Positions 32,750 through 45,000 of a stretch of 63,282 bases of DNA are shown piece by piece. Numbering within the stretch: position 1 is the stretch's first letter; each line of letters begins with the position of its first letter. Under the pieces are notes generated by a model. It saw nothing but the letters and a program-made list of their open reading frames with translations, made no database searches and was not told the DNA's origin. The stretch spans positions 2,302-65,583 of the forward strand of contig CDMY01000276.1 in NCBI GenBank assembly GCA_001179505.1. The letters are read 5' to 3'. Both the position numbers and the translations under genes were made by a program. Source of the stretch: Vitrella brassicaformis (Eukaryota; Sar; Vitrellaceae).

Positions 32750-35700
32750 TCAGGGAAATGTGTCTCCTTCCGCTGCCTCGTTGTCCGCAGCTGGCGGCGG
32801 TGGGTCTGCATCATCATTGTCCAGCCCATCACCGCTCAGATCGCCGGCATCCTCAAACTCCTCTGCATCGTATTCTGGTGCATTGTCACCCCCATGGTCA
32901 CCGAGGCGCAGCACGTCGGACACCATCATTGCAGCCAGTTCTCGCTCGTCGTCTTGTCGATCGTCAAAGTCGCCCTCGTCCTCCTCTTCCTGCTGCTGCC
33001 GCTGCTGCTGCTCTTCCTGCTGCCATTCATCGTCTTGTCCATAGGACTCGTCCTGGTCATCTTCTGAGGGTGGTGGTCGGGCAGGCATCGTCACATAAGC
33101 TTGTCCGTCTCGATTCTCCCGGACCTTAATGCTGCCCCGCACGTGCCACAGCGTGTCATGCTCGTCCACGGACCGCTCGGCAGAGACGGGTTCTTGCTCG
33201 GCCTCTCCTTGACCGTCAGACGGCGGCTCTCTCCGAAGGTGCGGGTCCGTATCTGGATACGCCACATGTGTCTCTGTGATGAAGACAGGACTAGCGTCTC
33301 CTGGCTGCTCGTCTGCTTGTGAGGGGGGCGGGAGTTGATGATGGCCATGGAGGAGCGCCAGGCGCAGCGAGTTGATGTTGGCGTCGAATTGCCGGGTGTA
33401 GTCGTCGAGCCGCTGGTGGAGACTCTCCTGCACCTGGTTCATGGCCTCGTTGATCGACTGCAGCATCGTGTCGGTGTGCCGCCGCTCCAGAGTGATGCTG
33501 GCACTGTGGCCCTCCTGCATGTGGAGGAGGCGCTTAGTAATGTCTTCCCATTTCTCCTCAACAGCCCGCAGGATGTCCTGCACACACACACACAGGCGAG
33601 CACCATACCTAGCACATGTGCCTCTCGTTCCCTCTCTCTTCGTTTCTACGTTGTGAGTCTCTTGATGTGCCTGATTTGACATTTCCAGCTTTTTGACCAG
33701 AGACGCAAGACTCTCCTCTATCCTGCAGCACGATGGACAGACACAGAGTGCACAGATCGCATTCATCCGCCTGCATCCTTCCTCACTTGCGATATTTCTG
33801 CTTGAGATTGGCATCGATTTTGGAAACGCGGTCATCCACATATCGACTGAGCCGCTCCGCCTTTAGTGCGCCCTCCTTCCTACTCTCCATGAGATCGGTG
33901 TGAAGGCGGTCGATGTGGTTCATTAGGTTGGTCTTGGTGGTATTCTGCTGCTCCTGGCAGAGATGGATGCCGGTCTTTAGGGACAGGAGGAGGTCGTTGG
34001 CTGACGTGCGGCAGTCGTGAAGCTGGTCTGTGACGAACTTCTGCAGCTCTGCCAGCTGCTGCGTCAGCTGCACATGACATGAAGACGAGAAAGGTCATAC
34101 AGTCAGTACATGCGTGAGGTGAATGTGCGGTGCACTCACTGCAGGTATGGTGGATGGAAAGCCAGCTTCCCACGCACCTCACCTCTCCACGGATGGTTTG
34201 GATATCTCTTGACTGTCTTCTCTGGAAGTCTTCCACGCGCTTGTTCAAGCTCTGCATGGCCATCATCCTGTAACACACACAATGTTGTCCCGGGGAGTGT
34301 CTCGTGTGGTGCGTCGGTTTGCGCGCTGGGCTTGCCTGGCTTGTTCGGTGGCATTCATATTCTGCGTGAGTGTCTGTATCTTCATCGTGAGCGAGTCCCT
34401 CAACCCGACAATATCTGTCTCCTGCACAGATGCATCCGGTCCAGAGAGAGACCACATGGCAAATGAATGAATGAGTCCCCTCGCACACGAAACCGTCCAT
34501 ATACATAACATACCTGTCTGTGTTTGAATGTCTCCAGCTGCCCGTGCATCTTCTGCTCCACCTTCTCAATCTGTCAATTAATGCATCCAGATGGATGCCA
34601 ACCACGTGAGGTGAGGATGTCTGGGCGCAGGTAGCTCCGCTCACCTGCACGAGTGTTTGGCTGTCTCGCTGGGCCAGGTCTTCTCTCAGGTCAGAGTGGC
34701 GCTGCAGCAAGTCCTTCCTCTGGATGCCCACCTACCGATCCGATCAGCCAGGAGACAGACATACACACGTGTCGACACGATGTGAGCGATTGCATCCTGC
34801 TTTAAGTGATGGATGACATATATATGGATCACCTACCTTCTCTCGCAGGTCGTCAACGTCCTGCCCGATGGTGCCCTTGAGTCCCTCCTGCTGCTTCTGT
34901 GCCGCCCGCTTCATCTCCTCCATGCTCTGCTGGAGTGTTGCGTGCTCTCCCTTCTGACGCTTCTTCTCATTCTCCAACGCCACGTACAAGTCAAACAGCT
35001 GGTTCGACAGAGACGTCTGCACACGGAAAGGGAGCATGAGCAGGTCGGCCGTGCATTCGACTCATTCGATCACCTGTGCCTGTCGGATGAGCTCCATCTG
35101 CTGTCTCACTGGCGAGTCCCTCCTGCCCTTGCCTTCACCCTCCTGCGGGAGTGCCAGCCACGTGCTGCCTCTCCCATCGCCCTCCGTCACAGCGCCGCCC
35201 TCCCTCCTCGGGGGCGATCGGGAACGGGGCTTGCTGACAATAATGGACGGGAGGGATGGGCTGATCGTCTCTCGCTGAGCCACAATCTGAAGCTGCACGC
35301 ACCGCACCGATTCATGTCTTGTCGTCACTGCAGTCACGTATGTGTATATCACTTACGCCTGCAAGTTGGCTCTGGAGTGTGGATTCTTCGTCTGGTGGTG
35401 GGGCGATGCTGACTCGGGAGGGAGGGAGATCTTCGGTGAGGCTCTCGTCGTCTACGTAGCTGCTCTGGCGGGGGGCGTCACGGTGCAGCTGACGATCTAC
35501 CTCCAACGCAGCCACACGACCCGTCATCTCAGACCTGCATGCACGGAAAGACAGACAAGTGCTTTAATCTGACTGGATTTGCTTGCTCTCAGGTTGTGTG
35601 CACACTGATTGATGGTGTGCGGTACGGTACGGCTGTCCACCTGAGTGCGTGCAGCTGGTTTTCGACCTCCAGACACATGGCCCTCATCCGCTGCATCTCA

Positions 35701-37040
35701 TTGGCGCTCGTGAAGGCCTGCTTGGACTGGGCTGCCTTCCACTCGCTGTCGGAGTCCAACTGATTGATGCACACATACGTCCATGACGGCTGGCGGCTCT
35801 CTTTTGTGTGTCACGGTTGGACCTTCTTTTGGAATTCGTCCTGGACCAATCTGCACAGCTCCTCCCTGTCCATCCGAGATGACAGTACGTGAAATGGGCA
35901 GGTGATCAGTCAGCTGCCATATGGATGTGTCTCTTCCTTCCTTGACAGTATACCTTTGTTTGGCGGCATTCTCCACTGTGTAGTCCCTGAACTCCCTTTG
36001 CAGCGACCGAATGCTCTCTGCCATTGTGGCCGTCTCACGCTCAGCCTTGATGCGATGCTGCTCCAGTTGATCCAGCCTGGAGACACAGAACACAGAGACA
36101 TTCGTTCGTTTTGAGTGATTTTTTCTGTGCATCGATTCGGGTGTCTGCGTGAGGTGTGTGTGGCATATTGCGTGCCGTTTGTTGAGCTCTTGGTTGATGG
36201 ACGCCTGGGTGTCCGTGTGGCGCTGAAAGCTGCGGTGCAGCTGGCGGGATATCTCAAGGTCCTGCAGATCGAGATACGTACGCGGAGGACGCAAACACAG
36301 TTACAGACACACGGACGAGTATGGCGGGCACCACTCGTGTGCGGATACAGTTGCTCCATCCATCCATCCATCCGTCCACTTGCTTACATACTTACTTACC
36401 GCAGCCGCCCTCTCGTCATGCCGGGTTGCAAGTGCATCGATTCTGCTCTCCACCCCCTGGACTCGCTCTTGCACACGCCGCAACAGACGCTCCTGTGGAT
36501 GGAACGATGATTCATCCGTCATGTGTGCTCATGTCATGTCGATCCGTTGTCAGGCCGGGCCCTTACCGAAGCATGGTGCGATGCTTCGACACGAATAAGA
36601 CGCCTGCAGAAGACGACCCCATTGGCAACATGCATGCACTCATGCAGTGACACTGCAATAATGCATTGCCAATCTACCTACCTGTCGAATGAGACCCTGA
36701 AAATGTCCTCTTTCCCCCTCTCCTCCAGCACAGGGACTGGCCTCCTCTGAGCCTCAATGATGTCATCCGCCCTCGCCACCGTCCCGGAGGACGCCTCCCG
36801 TCTCTTGCCCTCCTCTGGCTCAGAGATCTCTCTCTGCTCCCGCAAATTGGCCTGCAGGATGGCAATGGCATCCACGTCGTCGGCGGCATCCCTCCTCTCC
36901 CCGTTGGCCGGCAGCGGGGCGGCATCTCGGTGCACGACGAGCCTGGCCTCGGCGTCTCGCTTTCGGCCTCGCCGTTCGGGCAGCCCCCCGAGTTCAGGGT
37001 CCCTGAGCAAAACACCCACTGAAGTGCCCTTGCGGTGCAT
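32750..37040 (-). CDS. Long coiled-coil protein with acidic C-terminus
   Basis: Seventeen minus-strand exons: 36682-37040, 36567-36603, 36400-36492, 36176-36261, 35954-36076, 35823-35865, 35641-35759, 35357-35534, 35074-35292, 34837-35016, 34645-34731, 34514-34570, 34336-34421, 34183-34267, 33787-34067, 33650-33722 and 32750-33577. They join in phase to 977 aa. After a charged, disordered start, nearly the whole protein up to residue ~800 is heptad-rich (for example RRVQERVQGVESRIDAL, FDLYVALENEKKRQKGEHA, NHIDRLHTDLMESRKEGAL). The last ~180 residues are Pro/Asp/Glu/Gln-rich. Two introns use GC donors (after 34336 and probably after 36176). The repeated coiled coil with few breaks resembles structural or basal-body/cytoskeletal proteins, but no named family is recognisable. 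Confidence 0.8.
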
Positions 37041-37089
37041 GACCTAGCTGAAAAAGGCAATTGGAAAAAGGCGCAAAAGATCGCCATAA

Positions 37090-37209
37090 AGCTCGCAGTT
37101 TCTTGGCGATACGGTATGCCCAAGCCGCCCTAGGCCAGGTACGCAGCGTGCAGCACAGATGGCAGCAGCAGCGAGATCTCACAAGAATGCACTGCTTTGT
37201 CCCCGTCAG
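37090..37209 (+). promoter_or_regulatory. Leader cassette copy C, upstream of family-5 copy C
   Basis: AGCTCGCA at 37090-37097, a first exon unrelated to those of the other copies and ending GGCCAG, then the conserved intron at 37139-37209 (71 nt). It lies only 50 bases from the start of the divergent coiled-coil gene. Confidence 0.6.
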
Positions 37210-37960
37210 GACAGCCGGAGTCTTTCTATCTTATCTTCGATGGATTCTTCAGTGATGTCATCGCCGTCGTCTCTGCTGGTGCTCACTCTCGAGGAGGCCT
37301 GCGACCTCATTGTCGACGCCGAACGGTCCCTCTCATCTCATCTGCAACCCACGCTCGAGACCATACAGCGCGGCACACACGAGTCCATCCGGCGGCTCCA
37401 CGGCCTCCTGACGGCACTCATCGACAATGCTTCCACGCCGCTTGGCGTGTCGGTGGCGGCCAATGTGCTGATGCTGTGGATGAGTGCCGGCCTGCTGCGG
37501 GAGGTGCGGTGCATTCGGGCGGCGACCGAATCTGCGGCCAAGTCAGCCCAGGCCGCTGCCGAGGCGGCACAGGGAGCACAGGTGGCCGCAAGCAACGTCC
37601 AGGTGTCTCTCTGCTGTATTCAGTGACAGACAGCAGTTAATTAAGGCGGGCAGTGTGTCAGGCAGAGAGTGGGCCACGCGTGTGTGAGTACTGTACGGTG
37701 CCGCCTGGTGGCCTTATGTGTCTGTGTGAGAGTGGCCGGTGTGATGTACAATAGATTGCGATGGACAGACAGTCTTCTGTCGACGGCAATGGCCAGCTTG
37801 GAGGGAGGGACGAAGTGTGTGTTGGACCCGCTCAACGCTTCACATGGGTTCATTAATGCCATCTCTGCGTTCACTTCACCTGATGGCTCTCGTCACGGCA
37901 CCCGCATCTTTCACCAGCACCAGCTCCATGTGCACATTATATAAGGCATCAGGTCCGATG
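37130..37960 (+). repeat. Direct duplication unit (family-5 with 3' flank), copy 2
   Basis: Same-orientation counterpart of about 8885-9720. Homology continues ~330 bases beyond the stop codon and ends near a TATA-like ATTATATAAGGC. Confidence 0.85.
37240..37626 (+). CDS. Family-5 protein, copy C (intact)
   Basis: An uninterrupted 128-codon frame starting MDSSVMSSPSSLLVLTLEEA. Parts are likely helical: DLIVDAERSLSSHL, THESIRRLHGLLTALIDNA, a hydrophobic VSVAANVLMLWMSAGLL, and an Ala/Lys/Gln-rich end. A last mini-intron (CAG, then GTGTCT to TTCAG) could instead end the protein at VAASNVQ. The gene follows leader cassette C; the upstream frame is open through the intron, so an unspliced form with start MAAAARSHKN at 37159 is conceivable. 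Family not recognised; copies at 8973 (frameshifted) and ~24000 (truncated) are related. Confidence 0.6.
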   Translation: MDSSVMSSPSSLLVLTLEEACDLIVDAERSLSSHLQPTLETIQRGTHESIRRLHGLLTALIDNASTPLGVSVAANVLMLWMSAGLLREVRCIRAATESAAKSAQAAAEAAQGAQVAASNVQVSLCCIQ

Positions 37961-38141
37961 GCAAACATAAACGCCGCGATCTGTTCATTCGGTCATGTTC
38001 GTTGACTCCATCGGAACAGCAAAAGAGAGACGGCTGTCCGTCCGTCTGTCTCACAGCTAGAAAGGGAATAATACTACATAGTCCAACTCGTCCACACAAG
38101 GGATGGCACATGCCGCCCAGTCTGCGCCATCTGTCCATCCC
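37627..38141. other. Convergent intergenic region
   Basis: The first ~330 bases are the duplicated 3' flank of family-5; the rest is unique. A short open frame around 37800 repeats in copy A and has no evident coding signal. Confidence 0.55.
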
Positions 38142-39855
38142 TCAGTGCAGGTGCCACTTCTGCCTTAGCCTACTCATCGGCTTCACGAAGTACATGTCAT
38201 GCTCCTCCTGCACACACACACACACACACGGACGTATGGCTGTGCGTGTGTGTGTGTGCGTGTCTGTGTGTGTCCACAGGTACCTGAGTGGACCTGTGTG
38301 GCGAGAGCGTGTCGTCGGGGACGTTGAGCGACCGAATGATGCGGGAGAGCGAATCAAGCAACGACAAAATGCTGCCATCCCACAGAAATACACACACAAA
38401 CAGCACACAGGCGTCGGCATACACGCCGAGTTCAGGCGCCGCCGTGTGTGTGGGCTGGAGGGTGTGCGCCAGACCACACCTGTCGACGTCAGGCGCCCTC
38501 CTCTCGCCGCTGCCCCGGTGGCTAGAATTCCCCCGCAGTGGCACACAAAACACACACAGACAAACAAAGAGGCATGAAAGATGGTCGGTGTGGCCGTGTG
38601 TGTGTGCGTGTGTGTGGTGTGGTTACGGGTGTGACGCCTGTGAGTAGAGGAGGTGTATGGTGGAGTAGAGCGACAGAACGAGCGGATGCACCAGGCGGCT
38701 GCTGAGGAATACCCAATTCCTAAGTGAGTCAGTGGAGGGGATGGACGAGTGAATGAGAAAATGCGCCGATGCGCAAAGACAGGCAGACAGACAGACAGAC
38801 AGACAGAAGCACACACACACCTGAACTGCAGCTTGCAGACCTCCTCGAGCCCGGGGGTGTGCGGCCAGGGGTTGTCAGACGCCTCGCGGTCCTGCAGACA
38901 CACACACACACACAGAGAGAGAGATTTCGTGTGTGTGTCTGCCTGTGTGCGTCTGTGTGTTGTTTGTGTGCCTGTGATATTCTCCACTCGAGGGGCTCAA
39001 GCCACGAGCAGACCATTCCCGCCCACTCCTGGTAGCCCTCGTACGCCTCACACACATCGCCCAACAGCTGAGCACACGCACACACCCACCGAAAGAGAGA
39101 GAGTGCCTGTGTCAGTGAGTGTGTGTGTGTGTGCTGATGTTTCTGTCCGTCTGTCCGTCTGTCTGTCTGTCTGTCTGTTTGTCGAGTGCGCACCTGCAGT
39201 CTCATGCTCGCCTCAGCGCCCCACTTGCCATCAAAGCGATGCGACCAGCCCTGACCGTCACGCCTGCACGCCCTGAGCATCACACAGCACAAGATACACA
39301 CACACATAGACACACGGACCCACCGTGATGGACCACACTCATTCCCACTCCCTCCCTCACCGTGGCTGTGGGCTTGACGGTGGCGTTGGTTGTGGTGTCT
39401 CTGTGGCTATGGCTGTGGCTGTGGCTGCGGCTGTGGTGCGTGTGGGTGGTGGCCGTCTGGTGGGTGTGGAGGTGGCCATGGGAAACCGCCCGAACAGCGG
39501 ATCGCTGCGCGCGCCACACCACACACACAGGTAACAGTCACCTGTGTGTGGTGTCTGGTGTGTGGGTGGATCGATGTCATGTGCAGCGCACACAGAGACA
39601 TTTACCGTTCGCTGTGTTGCGCTTCGGCGCCGTCGCCATGGTCACGGTCGATCTTTCTTCTCTTGCGGGTCACCGTGTCGGCCTCCTCTGCGTCCTGACA
39701 AGGCACACACACACACACACACACATATACGCTGTGCTGTGCAGGTACATGTAGGTGTCTGAGGTCGGCGTGCGCCGCGCCGCGCCCACCTGCGCGTGTT
39801 CCCATGCGCTGGCAAATGCGGGATGGACCATCGACTCATCTTTCTCCTGTGCGCA

Positions 39856-39904
<49 letters not shown>

Positions 39905-41883
39905 GGCAAGATCGATCACACGCAGTGTGAGATCGGATGCGTGTGTGTAGGCGTGTTAGTACGTGTGTGGCGTCCTGGTCTGGCTGGTGTCGGTGTTGGT
40001 TCTGGGTGCGGCTGCGGCTGCGACTGCGTTGTGCCGGCTGTGGTGTGTCATTCTCCTCGTTGTAGAGGGGCAGGTTGAGCAGCTCCTCCTCTAAGTCATA
40101 CCGACTGCCGCTCTCGGGCGGCAACAAGGGCTGCACTCAGCCATTTAACCAGACAGACATTCGGGTGCAAACTGCTGGCAGCCAGACCGACCGACCGACA
40201 GACCTGGTATCTGTCCACGAGCTTCTCGGCAATGAGGCGCGCCCTGAGACACACACACACACACACACACAGATGTCTTGTCTTGCTGCTGTGTGTGAGG
40301 TGAGAGAGACCTACCTGAGTTCTACTTCCTTGGAGCAGCACTCATACAGGAGCAGCCAGTTGCTCTGCGTCAACTTGCGCACGATCTGAACCGCTGTATG
40401 TGTGTTGGTGTTATGGCCGGCAACACATAGATACACATGCAGAGCAAACATGAGAACAGACATTTACTTTCTGCACGGCTCTGTCTCGTGTCCGTCTGTA
40501 CCGCTCTTGTTGAGAAATGCGGGCAGCTGGACGGACTCTCCAACACAATGCTCCAGCACGCTGCTCGCCACATGCCCACTGAACGGACAACGCACAGCAC
40601 ACACAACAACGAGGCCTCCACATTACAGTCGTCCCTCCCCGTGTGCGGGCGTGCGGCATTCACCGATTCCTGTTGTCCTCATGTGTGTCCGCCGCCGAGG
40701 AAGCTGCTGCAGCTGAGGGGCTCTCGGCCGCTGACGCAGACCGCTGCTGACACGGCACCCTCACTGCCCACCTGCCCACACACATACACATACAGAGACA
40801 GAGAGAGAGAGATGCCCAGCCCACACACGAAAGTGTCCATGAGTGTGCTCACCGGTCAAAAAGAGTCCGCGGGAGCCTCCTGAGTACCTTCTGCTGAAAC
40901 CACCGCCAGCCTGTGGCCAGGTGGGACGACTCGACCGGCACCTTCCTGCACACACACACACACGCACCGCTCACACACTCACTCAGTGGCATCTGATGTG
41001 TGTGATTAGGCTAGGTTGTTAGTCTGCAGTCCAACCCACCACTTCTCATGCATGGCTTTGGTCTCCCTCAAAATGGCCCACGACAGCAAAGGCGACGCAC
41101 CTGGGGACAGTAGGACACCCACACACCAACAGAGAGAGACATATATACAGGAGGGAACGGTGCGCGTGTGAGTACTGATCAATCAACAGAATAGATAGCG
41201 GCGCTCACACAGCATGAGTGCGTCGAGCGACACAGCCGCCCCACTGCTGCCGGTGGCGGTGGCGGTGGCCCTTGCAACAACACCAGGTGGCACCCGGGCG
41301 GCCCTGCTCCCTCTCCGACGCGCTGCACACCACAACACACCACAACACACAAATGGCCGTCCATCCATCCATCCATCCATCCATCGAGGCACAGACGATC
41401 GTACCGATGTCGACGAGTGCCGTGTTGAAGGCTCCAGGGAACTCCTCTGCCATGTACTGGACGACCAGCGGCAGGCTGCCCTCCTGCCCACACATGAAGC
41501 ACAGCAGCCTCTTGCAGCACACCGACGCCCGAAAGAAGTCAGCTGACGAGACGAAGGCAAACACCGCCGGGTACAATTCCTCTGGCACCTACACATCACA
41601 TCACACGAAGGGGTGGCCCTGCGGGTCTGGTCTCCCTGTGTCTGTGTCGGTGCTCTACCTGCAGCAGCGGGAAGCAGTCCCCTGGGCTGCCGGCTGACTC
41701 ATGGCTGCCCTCGGCTGCTGTCTGCGTGCCGCTTTGCTGGTCTGGTGGCACTGCCGCCTCTTCCCCCTCGTCGTCGGCCAAGTCGTAAAGCAGGTCCTCA
41801 GCCAGGCTCGTCTGCGTCGGCTGAGCCTCGACAGGCGGCGGCTTCCGCTTTCGGTACTTCTCACTACAGGCAAGCAAGTCCAT
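38142..41883 (-). CDS. Unrecognised 654-aa protein, 20 exons
   Basis: Minus-strand exons: 41659-41883, 41405-41588, 41209-41322, 41040-41100, 40853-40945, 40664-40771, 40502-40578, 40315-40393, 40204-40243, 39963-40130, 39790-39846, 39606-39694, 39361-39504, 39194-39272, 38972-39067, 38821-38891, 38636-38719, 38480-38521, 38284-38371 and 38142-38207. All joins keep phase. The N-terminus is basic then acidic (SEKYRKRKPPP…, DDEGEEAA). The most conserved-looking part is EELYPAVFAFVSSADFFRAS followed by CCKRLLCFMCGQEGSLPLVV and EFPGAFNTALVDIG. A helical middle (QIVRKLTQSNWLLLYECCSKEVEL), a basic KRRKIDRDH stretch and a Thr/Pro-rich linker follow. The C-terminus is helical (NWVFLSSRLVHPLVLSLYS). 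The composition suggests a nuclear helical-repeat protein; I considered NELF-C/D (TH1) but could not match it. One intron uses a GC donor (after 38972). Confidence 0.75.
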
Positions 41884-41950
41884 CCCCTGAGGCGTCCTCA
41901 AAATCCTCAAATGCTTTAGGGTGCTTCCTGAAACCGCTGTAGCAGAAATG

Positions 41951-41958
41951 AGCTCGCA
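41951..41958 (+). promoter_or_regulatory. AGCTCGCA motif in a divergent promoter
   Basis: Same 8-mer as in the leader cassettes, reading toward the SUZ gene and 112 bases before its ATG. Here it is not part of the duplicated cassette, so it is an independent occurrence. A possible 45-nt 5'-UTR intron (GCCAG, then GTGCGC to GCACAG) lies between motif and ATG. Confidence 0.45.
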
Positions 41959-42069
41959 GTTGGTTGCTGGCACCCCGAAAGACGTTGCCTTTGCTGTGCC
42001 AGGTGCGCTTTTGATCTCTGCGTCTCGGTGAGCAGCACAGTCGTATACCACCGGCTGGCGGCCAGCAGG

Positions 42070-45000
42070 ATGCCTCGCGACGCCTGGGATGAGGAGGGAT
42101 CTGACGAGGAGCAGCAGGAGGACCGCAGGAAGGGCCAAGCCACCAAGGACCGCCCAGACAAGACCAACAAACCCGTCACCAATGGCACAGCTACCGGCGA
42201 GAGTAGTGGCGTCAAGATCCTTGCACGCGAGAGCAAGGGCAAGGGCGGCGGGGACGGCGGAGGACCTGTGTTGGGATTGTCGTTGGGCGACGGCTCGGCG
42301 GCTAGTGCGGCTAGCTCTTGTGCAGCAGAGATGGAGGAGGTCATGAAGGACAACAGTAGGGATGAGTCGGGTGGCGGTAGCGGCGGTGGCAAGGTGCCCT
42401 TCAAGATACTCATGAGGCCCTCCGCAGCACAGGAAAAGGCCAGGTATGCAAGCCACTCGTACCTTGCCGGCTCTTTGTCTTGCTCCTTCTCATGTCTGTT
42501 GCTTGCTCTCTCTCTCTCTCTCTCTCTGTGGTTGGTGTGTCTTGTCTCGTGTGTCGATCAGCCCTGCGCCTCCCCCTCCGCCCGTTCACGCGCCAGACAG
42601 CCCCCCGGCCATCCCCAAACACCCACACGCGCCGGCCACCTCCGTGCGGTCCCACTCAGGATCCCCACACCCGCACTCTTCGCCCGCTTCTAGCCGATTC
42701 CCGACAGCCAGTGACGATGAAAAGACCAGCCTGAGGCCCGACAACCAACAGCAACAGCAACAGCCGGGGCAGCAAGGCCAGCAGCAGGGGCAGCAGCAGC
42801 CGCCGAAGATAACGTTGCTCAAGCGAGGGCGCAACGCGCCGAGAGGGCCTCCTGTGGCGATGGTGGCTGCACCTACTGGCGGTGGCGGCGGTGGCGGCGG
42901 CGACGCGAGTGACGGTGGGGGGGATGGCGACGTGGTGGGGGAGATCAATGAGGCTGGGAGCGGTAGTGGTAGTGCGAGTGACGTCGGGGGTGGTCAGGGG
43001 GCGCCTCCCGGCGTGGCGTTTGGGGTGCTGCAGGGGCCGGTCAAGACCATCGAGGAGAGGGAGGAGGCATACAAGGCCGCACGCATGCGGATCTTCGGCA
43101 AGGCAGACCCCGACAAGGACGAGGGCAAGGACAAAGACAAGGACGCCAGTGCCACTTCCAATGCCGCTGGTAGTGCGGCTGACTCGTCGGCCGCCAGCAC
43201 TAGTCAGCCCAAGCTCAACGGCGACAGGAAGAAGCTGGCCCAGCCACCGTCGGATCTCTTGACGAGCAAGGCCCCTTCCGACAACGAGGCGGTGGCCAAA
43301 GATCCCGACTACGATCGCAGCTCCGTCAGGGCGAAGGGCCCCAATTGGCACCGGGGGTGGGTGCCCCCGCCGCCAGCGGCGCAGCTCACAGCGGTGGGGG
43401 TGGGTGGGGGGGTGGTGGCTCTTGGGGCGGTGGGCATGGTCAGGCCCCCGCCCTTCTTCGACGAGACCATCCCTGGCCCCATGGCCGGACCAGGTCAGTG
43501 AGTGAGTCAGAGCGACACGAAGCGACACGACCACGTGGTACTCTCTCTGCATGTGTGTGTCGTGAATGTGTGACAGATGGTGGGCAGGAGTTGCTGCGCC
43601 AGCTGGCGGCCAGCCCTCCCTCATCGCACCACGACATGCCGTCGTCGGTGCAGAATGGCAGCCCCATGTACCCCGCACACCAGCCCAACGTGCCGCCCGG
43701 CGCGCTTATCGCCGTCAGCAATGCCATCGCCCAGCAGCAACAGCGACACCGTAAGCAAGCCCGACAAACAAACAGCAGCACCATCTATGTGTCTCTCTCT
43801 GTCTGTGTGGGTGTGGGTGTCAGCATTTGCAGCCATTCCGCCCGCGCCATCGCCCTTCGCCAAGAGGCCGCCCCCGGCGCCTTCGCGGCCGGAGATGGAG
43901 GGGGTCGGCCTTGCCCCTTACGGCGGGCCGCATGACGCCTTCTTGCCCATCCAGCCATACACGCCGAATATCCCACAGAACATCCCTCTCGCTGACGCCC
44001 CACACCCCGGTCAGTCGGACAGTCCAGGGGGTGCGGTGCAGAGGGTGCGCTGGCTAGCATGTGTGTGGTGGTCGGGTCGTCACTCTCTCTCTCTCTCTCT
44101 CTCTTGTGTGTGTGTGTGTGTTGTCCGTTTCACGTTGTGCGCAGGTACAACTTCGCCCCTCGGTGCGGCTATCATGGTCCCGCAGCAGCAGCAGCAGCAG
44201 CAGCAGGGGCCGTTTCGGCCAGTGGCGACTTCGTCTAGTGTGTCGCCCGATCCTCACCACCACCCCTCACGCACCAGCATATTCGGCCCGGTGCCGGGCT
44301 CCTTCGCAGCCGGCGATCTCGTCTCGTCGGCTCAGCCCAGCCCCCCTCCCCTGTACCAACCCCCGCCACCACCACCACCCGCACACCACCAGCAGCAGCA
44401 GCAGCAGGCTTCTGGCAGCCTGCTGGGCCCCTACCCTGGTAATGTGAACCAGCAGCAGCAGCGGATGGACTCGCCACATCGATGGCAGGGTGCCGGTCGG
44501 TGGCCCAGCTCGGCTTCCGGAGGCGCGGCACATCGGTCGAGCTCGTTGACTGAGTGGCGATCTCACGCGGACGAGGCGGGTGTGACTGGGGGACCAACAG
44601 TTCCGGCACCAGCACCAGCAGCAACGCCAGGGGCACCGCCCCCGCCCCCTGCACACGCCCATGTTCCTGTGCCTGCTGGGCAGCCGCCTCCCCCGAGGAT
44701 GCCCCATTCCCTGTCTCCCTCTATCAGGGTCGCGCAGCCTGGTGTCATCTCGGTGGACCAAGAGACGCAGACACGCTCGGCACGACAACAAACCCAGCAG
44801 CAGCAGCAGATCGAGGCTGCCTCGCCGGTTCCGGCCGTCAAGGATGCTTCGCCATTTTCCCCCTCCCCTGCACCCTCACCCTCACCCTCACCCTCACCCT
44901 TGCCATCGGCAGGGCCACTGCTCACCATCGATGCGCTCTCCCCAACAAGACAGCATCGGCAGGAGGAGGCAAAAGCAGTAACCAGTGACTTCCAGCAGCA

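Noticed and set aside
33000-33030. Plus-strand Ser/Leu-rich frames opposite the Gln-rich minus-strand exons as genes
   Set aside because: They are shadows of CAG/CTG-rich coding sequence on the other strand and lack splice support.
32750-37040. SF-assemblin as the family of the coiled-coil protein
   Set aside because: It is far longer than the ~280-aa assemblins, and I could not see their non-helical head or characteristic repeat.
37159-37239. Upstream start MAAAARSHKN for family-5 copy C
   Set aside because: That ATG lies inside the conserved GT-AG intron and is replaced by a non-ATG sequence (GTGTTGGC) in the other three copies.
38142-41883. Identification of the 654-aa protein as NELF-C/D (TH1)
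   Set aside because: The N-terminal ALVDIG region suggested it, but the middle and C-terminus could not be matched to TH1 features.
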